DNA from: an uncultured Pelagibacteraceae bacterium
GTDB lineage: Bacteria; Pseudomonadota; Alphaproteobacteria; Pelagibacterales; Pelagibacteraceae
Reading direction: 5' to 3'
Assembly (NCBI GenBank): GCA_902627045.1
Contig: CACOHP010000001.1
Span: 1-64,000, forward strand
Length of the DNA: 64,000 nt
Numbering within the stretch: position 1 is the first letter of the stretch; each line of letters starts with the position of its first letter. The notes below the pieces were generated by a model, which saw only the letters and a program-made list of their open reading frames with translations, made no database searches and had not been told where the DNA came from. Below, piece after piece: positions 63,821 through 64,000 of the stretch. Both the position numbers and the translations under genes were made by a program.

Positions 63821-64000
63821 CTATGATTTTTGGCTGCCTTGATAAAAGAAGAGAATAATGGATGAGGTGATAAAGGTCTAGATTTAAATTCAGGATGAAA
63901 TTGAACTCCAATAAACCACGGATGATTATTGAGCTCAATAATTTCAGGTAATTTACCGTCTGGAGATAATCCTGAAAAAATTAAACCTTTTTTCTCAAAT
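63817..64000 (-). CDS. pyrG: CTP synthase, C-terminal fragment (rest beyond the window)
   Basis: Reverse-strand translation ...[56 protein letters not shown]; stop overlaps kdsA start. Confidence 0.95.
   Translation of the reverse strand, partial: FEKKGLIFSGLSPDGKLPEIIELNNHPWFIGVQFHPEFKSRPLSPHPLFSSFIKAAKNHR

Overview
AT-rich, tightly packed bacterial chromosome segment. Gene content and order look like the streamlined SAR11/Pelagibacterales clade of Alphaproteobacteria (assigned from gene content and protein character, not from a database search). It is mostly core genome: pyrG-kdsA-eno-ftsB-lipA, ntrYX-trkAH, valS-ilvD-manC, dgt-argS-nagZ-scpAB-tatABC-serS-yajC-secDF, uvrA/ssb/gyrA/coaD/tgt, recG, and metG-holB-tmk-dacC. 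There are five tRNA genes, a general amino-acid ABC operon (aapJQMP/bzt type), and a small accessory-looking block of znuA/znuCB/zur, an aquaporin-like channel and a divergent PiT-like permease. I found no CRISPR array, prophage, transposon or rRNA, and no convincing wholly new multi-gene system. The best leads are: (1) tandem palindromic Zur-box-like operators between znuA and znuC; (2) two adjacent palindromes at the predicted promoter/TSS of aapJ, plus a hairpin-and-T-tract element after aapJ; (3) an NtrX regulator with no GAFTGA loop and a Walker B Glu-to-Gln change; (4) an apparently catalytically dead RlpA/SPOR lipoprotein; (5) a divergent PiT-like permease with a long leader; (6) a GyrA with Gln at the Ser83-equivalent position; (7) several convergent gene pairs with interlocked stop codons.
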